Assembly (NCBI GenBank): GCA_029259335.1
Contig: JAPDIY010000012.1
Location: forward strand, 1 to 52,067
Direction of reading: 5' to 3'
DNA from: Archaeoglobi archaeon
Lineage (GTDB): Archaea; Halobacteriota; Archaeoglobi; Archaeoglobales; Archaeoglobaceae
Length of the DNA: 52,067 nucleotides
A program made the position numbers and the translations under genes. The notes beneath the pieces are model-generated. The model worked only from the letters and a program-made list of their open reading frames with translations. It was not told where the DNA came from and did not search any database. Shown here piece after piece: positions 49,767 through 52,067 of this stretch; the stretch's first letter is position 1; the number at the start of each line of letters is the position of its first letter.

Positions 49767-49982
49767 ATGCAAGAAACGATAAGGGAGATAATCTTTCTTG
49801 TCGAAGAGACAGATGATGGTTATACGGCCCGAGCTCTCGGACATTCTATTTTCACCCAAGCCGACACCCTTGATGAGCTTAAGGAGATGATAAAAGACGC
49901 TGTGGAATGCCATTTTGACGAGAATAAGAGACCAAGAATAATCCGCCTCCACATTGTCAGGCAAGAGGTCATAACGATATGA
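49767..49982 (+). CDS. hicB: HicB-like antitoxin
   Basis: The 71-residue protein has the partial RNase H-like fold of HicB: REIIFLVEETDDGYTARALG (about 6-25) and ADTLDELKEMIKDAVECHF (about 32-50). It lacks the C-terminal DNA-binding domain of long HicB forms. AAAGGAAG precedes the ATG. Its stop overlaps the start of hicA by four bases (ATGA), and here the antitoxin gene comes first. HicB neutralises the mRNA-cleaving HicA toxin. The pair could help keep the integrated element in the population. Confidence 0.87.
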   Translation: MQETIREIIFLVEETDDGYTARALGHSIFTQADTLDELKEMIKDAVECHFDENKRPRIIRLHIVRQEVITI

Positions 49983-50224
49983 AACTTCCGAGAGATGTGA
50001 GCGGTGAAGAGCTCGCCAAGCTTCTAAGGAAGTACGATTATGAGGTTACGAGACAGACAGGGAGTCACATGAGACTCACAACTCATTTGAAGGGAGAACA
50101 TCACATAACAATTCCCAAGCACAAGAGTTTGAAGCCTGGAACTCTTAACTCGATTCTTAAAGATGTTGCAGAGCATCTTGGAATCAAAAAGAGTGAGCTG
50201 ATTGAGGAGCTTTTTGGTAGATGA
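49979..50224 (+). CDS. hicA: HicA toxin (mRNA interferase)
   Basis: The 81-residue protein has the double-stranded RNA-binding-like fold of HicA. The conserved opening GEELAKLLRKYDYEVTRQTGSHMRLT (about 9-34) includes the catalytic histidine of GSHMRLT, and TIPKHKSLKPGTLNSILKDV (about 44-63) follows. It is longer than many HicA proteins by a C-terminal helix (HLGIKKSELIEELFGR). It is translationally coupled to hicB. Toxicity is expected from the family and is not tested here. Confidence 0.9.
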   Translation: MKLPRDVSGEELAKLLRKYDYEVTRQTGSHMRLTTHLKGEHHITIPKHKSLKPGTLNSILKDVAEHLGIKKSELIEELFGR

Positions 50225-50624
50225 GGGGGCCACGACCAGCCAAACCACTTAGCTTTCTGGCCCTGTAATAGTTAGTTAGACTACTTACGATTAAAAAATA
50301 GAATTAATGAATGCTGACATAACCACCAAAAACTTAAACTCATGATGACGGAAAAACCCTTAGATTTGAGCTTTCGCCCCAATCTCAATTCTGAACCCCC
50401 TTTAATCTCAGCCTCTCTCGTGCAGAATTTGAGTCGTGGACGTATCAACCTATACCATCCACCCTTAGAACGCATCAGACAAAAAAATAATGAATCCAAT
50501 AAAATTCGTATCTCATACAAACACAAAATAAATTTACATTAATGCAAACTAATCGACATTAACCTGATAAAATCATTAAATTTGATACATGCTTATTTGT
50601 ATTGTCAGGAGGTGATAATGGAGA
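50225..50624. other. Intergenic stretch, no convincing gene
   Basis: About 400 bases between hicA and the small membrane protein. A weak stem GGGCCA/TGGCCC with a long loop at about 50230-50268 could follow the hicA message. Short frames on both strands lack ribosome sites and coding composition. The right end carries the AGGAGGTGAT ribosome site of the next gene. Confidence 0.45.
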
Positions 50625-50936
50625 ATGTATGAACTGATTGCAAGGCACGTGAGGAGATTCAAAGCGGACGAAAGGGCAAGTCTTGCGGCAGCCTTCGGAG
50701 TTATAACACTGCTTGTCGGTATCTCCATCGGTGTTCTGATCTTCTCGCAGGTGACTACACAGGTCAAGAATGTCGCAGGGCAGCTCAATGACTCCCAGGC
50801 AAGTAGCTTCATCACCGACCTCACCAGCATAGGTTACAACAGCATGAACCTGCTCACTATCGGAGCTATCGTTCTGGCTGCCGTAACAGTTCTTGGCTAT
50901 GTCGCCTTTATGAGCAGAGGCGGAGGAGCAGTTTAA
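50625..50936 (+). CDS. Two-helix membrane protein resembling spindle-virus coat protein
   Basis: The 103-residue protein has a basic N-terminus (ARHVRRFKADERAS) and a first hydrophobic helix (LAAAFGVITLLVGISIGVLIF). A polar loop follows (SQVTTQVKNVAGQLNDSQAS), then a second helix (NLLTIGAIVLAAVTVLGYVAF) and a short glycine-rich tail. This layout, with S-Q-V-x-N in the loop and an E just before helix 1, resembles the mature VP1/VP3 coat proteins of fuselloviruses. Short archaeal membrane proteins of other kinds also look this way. A strong AGGAGGTGAT site lies at about 50608-50617, ahead of an ATG at 50618 that opens only the four-codon MENV, overlapping this start. It lies in the integrated element. 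Confidence 0.5.
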   Translation: MYELIARHVRRFKADERASLAAAFGVITLLVGISIGVLIFSQVTTQVKNVAGQLNDSQASSFITDLTSIGYNSMNLLTIGAIVLAAVTVLGYVAFMSRGGGAV

Positions 50937-50970
50937 GCTTTTCATCCTTTTTATTTATAATAGCCACTCG

Positions 50971-51067
50971 CACCAGCTATTTTTACTATGGCTCCAACTT
51001 AACAGGACGGTGCTTTTTCATTCAAATCCTTTATTTTAATAACGGGCTGCCACCAACTATTTTTACT
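50971..51067. repeat. Pair of direct repeats 80 bases apart
   Basis: CACCARCTATTTTTACT occurs at 50971-50987 and 51051-51067, exactly 80 bases apart. Weaker similarity extends upstream (ATCCTTT and TTTATAAT-like runs) and downstream (GCTC). The 313-base region 50937-51249 has no gene. The repeats may be replication iterons or promoter elements of the element. Confidence 0.5.
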
Positions 51068-51249
51068 GCCAGCTCGGATATGTTAATCCAAGCTGGTAAC
51101 TTAAAATCGCTCCTAATGACTTTATTTTTGAATCCACAGCCTCTTTGCGGTTCGTTACCTTTTTGTGGAGGTAGGTCAAAAGAACCATGTTAAATTGCTA
51201 TGTTTTATATTTCTCTTTGGTTATATTGTTGAATTAATACTTTTTTTAT

Positions 51250-51922
51250 TCATTTTTTCACAAAGGTTACCTTGAATTTGATTGGTATGTCATGAACTTC
51301 AAGCTCTTCGATTCTTCTCCTTGAAACCTTCTCAAGAAGGGCAATACGAATATATCTGTTTCTGCACTTTAGATAAGCCCTCACAAGATGCTTAACAGGC
51401 CTCCTCTTCAGATTTTCGATTAATTGCCTCTCAGCCCAATCGCTGTAAATCTCAAATTCTCTCAACCCATAGACGATGGTTCCCCCCTCAAAACTCTCCT
51501 CAAAGTAAACCTCATTCTCCCATTTAGAGTTAATGGTTTTGTAGAAATTGCTGATTTCCTCGATGATTGTATCAACCTCCCTCTTTTCCTGCTCCTCCCT
51601 TTCCATGGCTGATGAAATCAGCTCATCAATGTTGTAATCTCTAAAAATGCGGTAAACGAGGTTTGAGCTTATAAACCAGCCTTCTGAACCCCCAACGTCT
51701 GGTTATTCTGCTTGCGATGTGTCTATAGCCGAAATTATATTTCATTCTCATCTCCTTGATTTCCTTAAGGATGGTACTCGGCAACATGTGAATCTTAGAC
51801 TTCCGTCCAGGTGAACCATTCAACTTGACGTCATTCCTCTTGAGGAGGAAGGTCAGGGCTGTCTGGCTGAATCGTCCTCCCTTAAGAATCCTACAGAATT
51901 CCATGGCTTCGGTTCTGCTCAT
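51250..51922 (-). pseudogene. Helix-turn-helix protein of the element, frameshifted
   Basis: Two overlapping minus-strand frames form one protein of about 223 residues. The first (51922 down) contains a helix-turn-helix like that of transposase or integrase N-termini: MLPSTILKEIKEMRMKYNFG and HIASRITRRWG. It then goes wrong at a run of five G (CCCCC at 51689-51693 on the plus strand). Dropping one G continues the frame as GSEGWFISSNLVYRIFRDYN, then DELISSAMEREEQEKREVDT, into the 118-residue second part, which ends in KFKVTFVKK. The C-terminal part is charged and unrecognised. As with the PEF-CTERM gene, a sequencing error or a true mutation are both possible. Confidence 0.65.
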
Positions 51923-52067
51923 GCCTTCTTTAGCAATAAAATGATAGGGTGCTTACACAACCTTTAACCCAATCTCTTCCTTAACACACTAAATTCACAA
52001 ACAACAAGCAATCCAACCTTTCCACGCAAAGAGACATAATCAAACCTCTTTTCACAGGAAATAAACC
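51923..52067. other. Right edge, nothing recognised
   Basis: Short AT-rich stretch upstream of the helix-turn-helix gene, with TATA-like TTTTATTGC on the minus strand near 51940. No gene can be supported before the window ends, and the element continues beyond it. Confidence 0.4.

Noticed and set aside
50342-50542. A 66-codon plus-strand frame, and an 81-codon frame opposite it, in the gap after hicA
   Set aside because: No ribosome site and no recognisable composition; both are open mainly through lack of stops.

Overview
The window comes from a sulfate-reducing euryarchaeon of the Archaeoglobus group. The near-identity (from memory) of AprA, AprB and Sat to the Archaeoglobus fulgidus enzymes, the 150-residue AprB and 456-residue Sat, a tungsten-type formylmethanofuran dehydrogenase (Fwd) set, an archaeal pantoate kinase and CoaBC pair, and TATA-box promoters with leaderless or short-leader starts all point there. 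The protein differences show it is not A. fulgidus itself.

Region 1 (1-9.4 kb) is energy metabolism and housekeeping. It has a family I CoA-transferase pair (one subunit cut by the window edge), the dissimilatory sulfate activation and reduction operon sat - small conserved ORF - aprB - aprA behind a textbook TATA box, an ala/dph6 pair, and a divergent class II ribonucleotide reductase.

Region 2 (9.4-36.5 kb) is a large surface-glycan and surface-protein island. The two ends carry enzymes that together match the WbpA/B/E/D route to UDP-2,3-diacetamido-2,3-dideoxy-glucuronate: an acetyltransferase and an oxidoreductase at 10-12 kb, and an aminotransferase and a 6-dehydrogenase at 34-36 kb. 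The right end also has a polyprenyl-phosphate GlcNAc-1-P transferase. Between them lie a flippase, two FemAB-like transferases, a hexapeptide acyltransferase, a polysaccharide deacetylase, a PaaK/CapK-type ligase and a DUF354 glycosyltransferase-like protein in one tight operon. Next come a PEF-CTERM surface protein, its likely archaeosortase, a PIG-L deacetylase and a distant BshC-like protein. A second, frameshifted PEF-CTERM protein, a convergent DUF1616-like pair and a VanZ-like protein follow. The whole resembles bacterial exosortase/exopolysaccharide loci rebuilt from archaeal parts.

Region 3 (36.5-48.2 kb) is core metabolism, nearly all on the minus strand: fwdD, fwdB and fwdG, a UbiA prenyltransferase, a nitrilase-family amidohydrolase, pantoate kinase and CoaBC (CoA synthesis), the eight-cluster polyferredoxin fwdF, a UbiD decarboxylase, a DsbA-like oxidoreductase interrupted by an in-frame TAG, an FAD oxidoreductase and an unrecognised protein.

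Region 4 (48.5 kb to the end) is an integrated element. A tRNA-Leu 3' fragment lies inside the 5' end of an SSV-type tyrosine integrase, marking one attachment site. Behind it are a decayed RelE toxin, an intact hicBA pair, a two-helix membrane protein resembling spindle-virus coat proteins, an 80-bp-spaced repeat pair and a frameshifted helix-turn-helix protein. The other end of the element, and the intact tRNA, should lie beyond the right edge.
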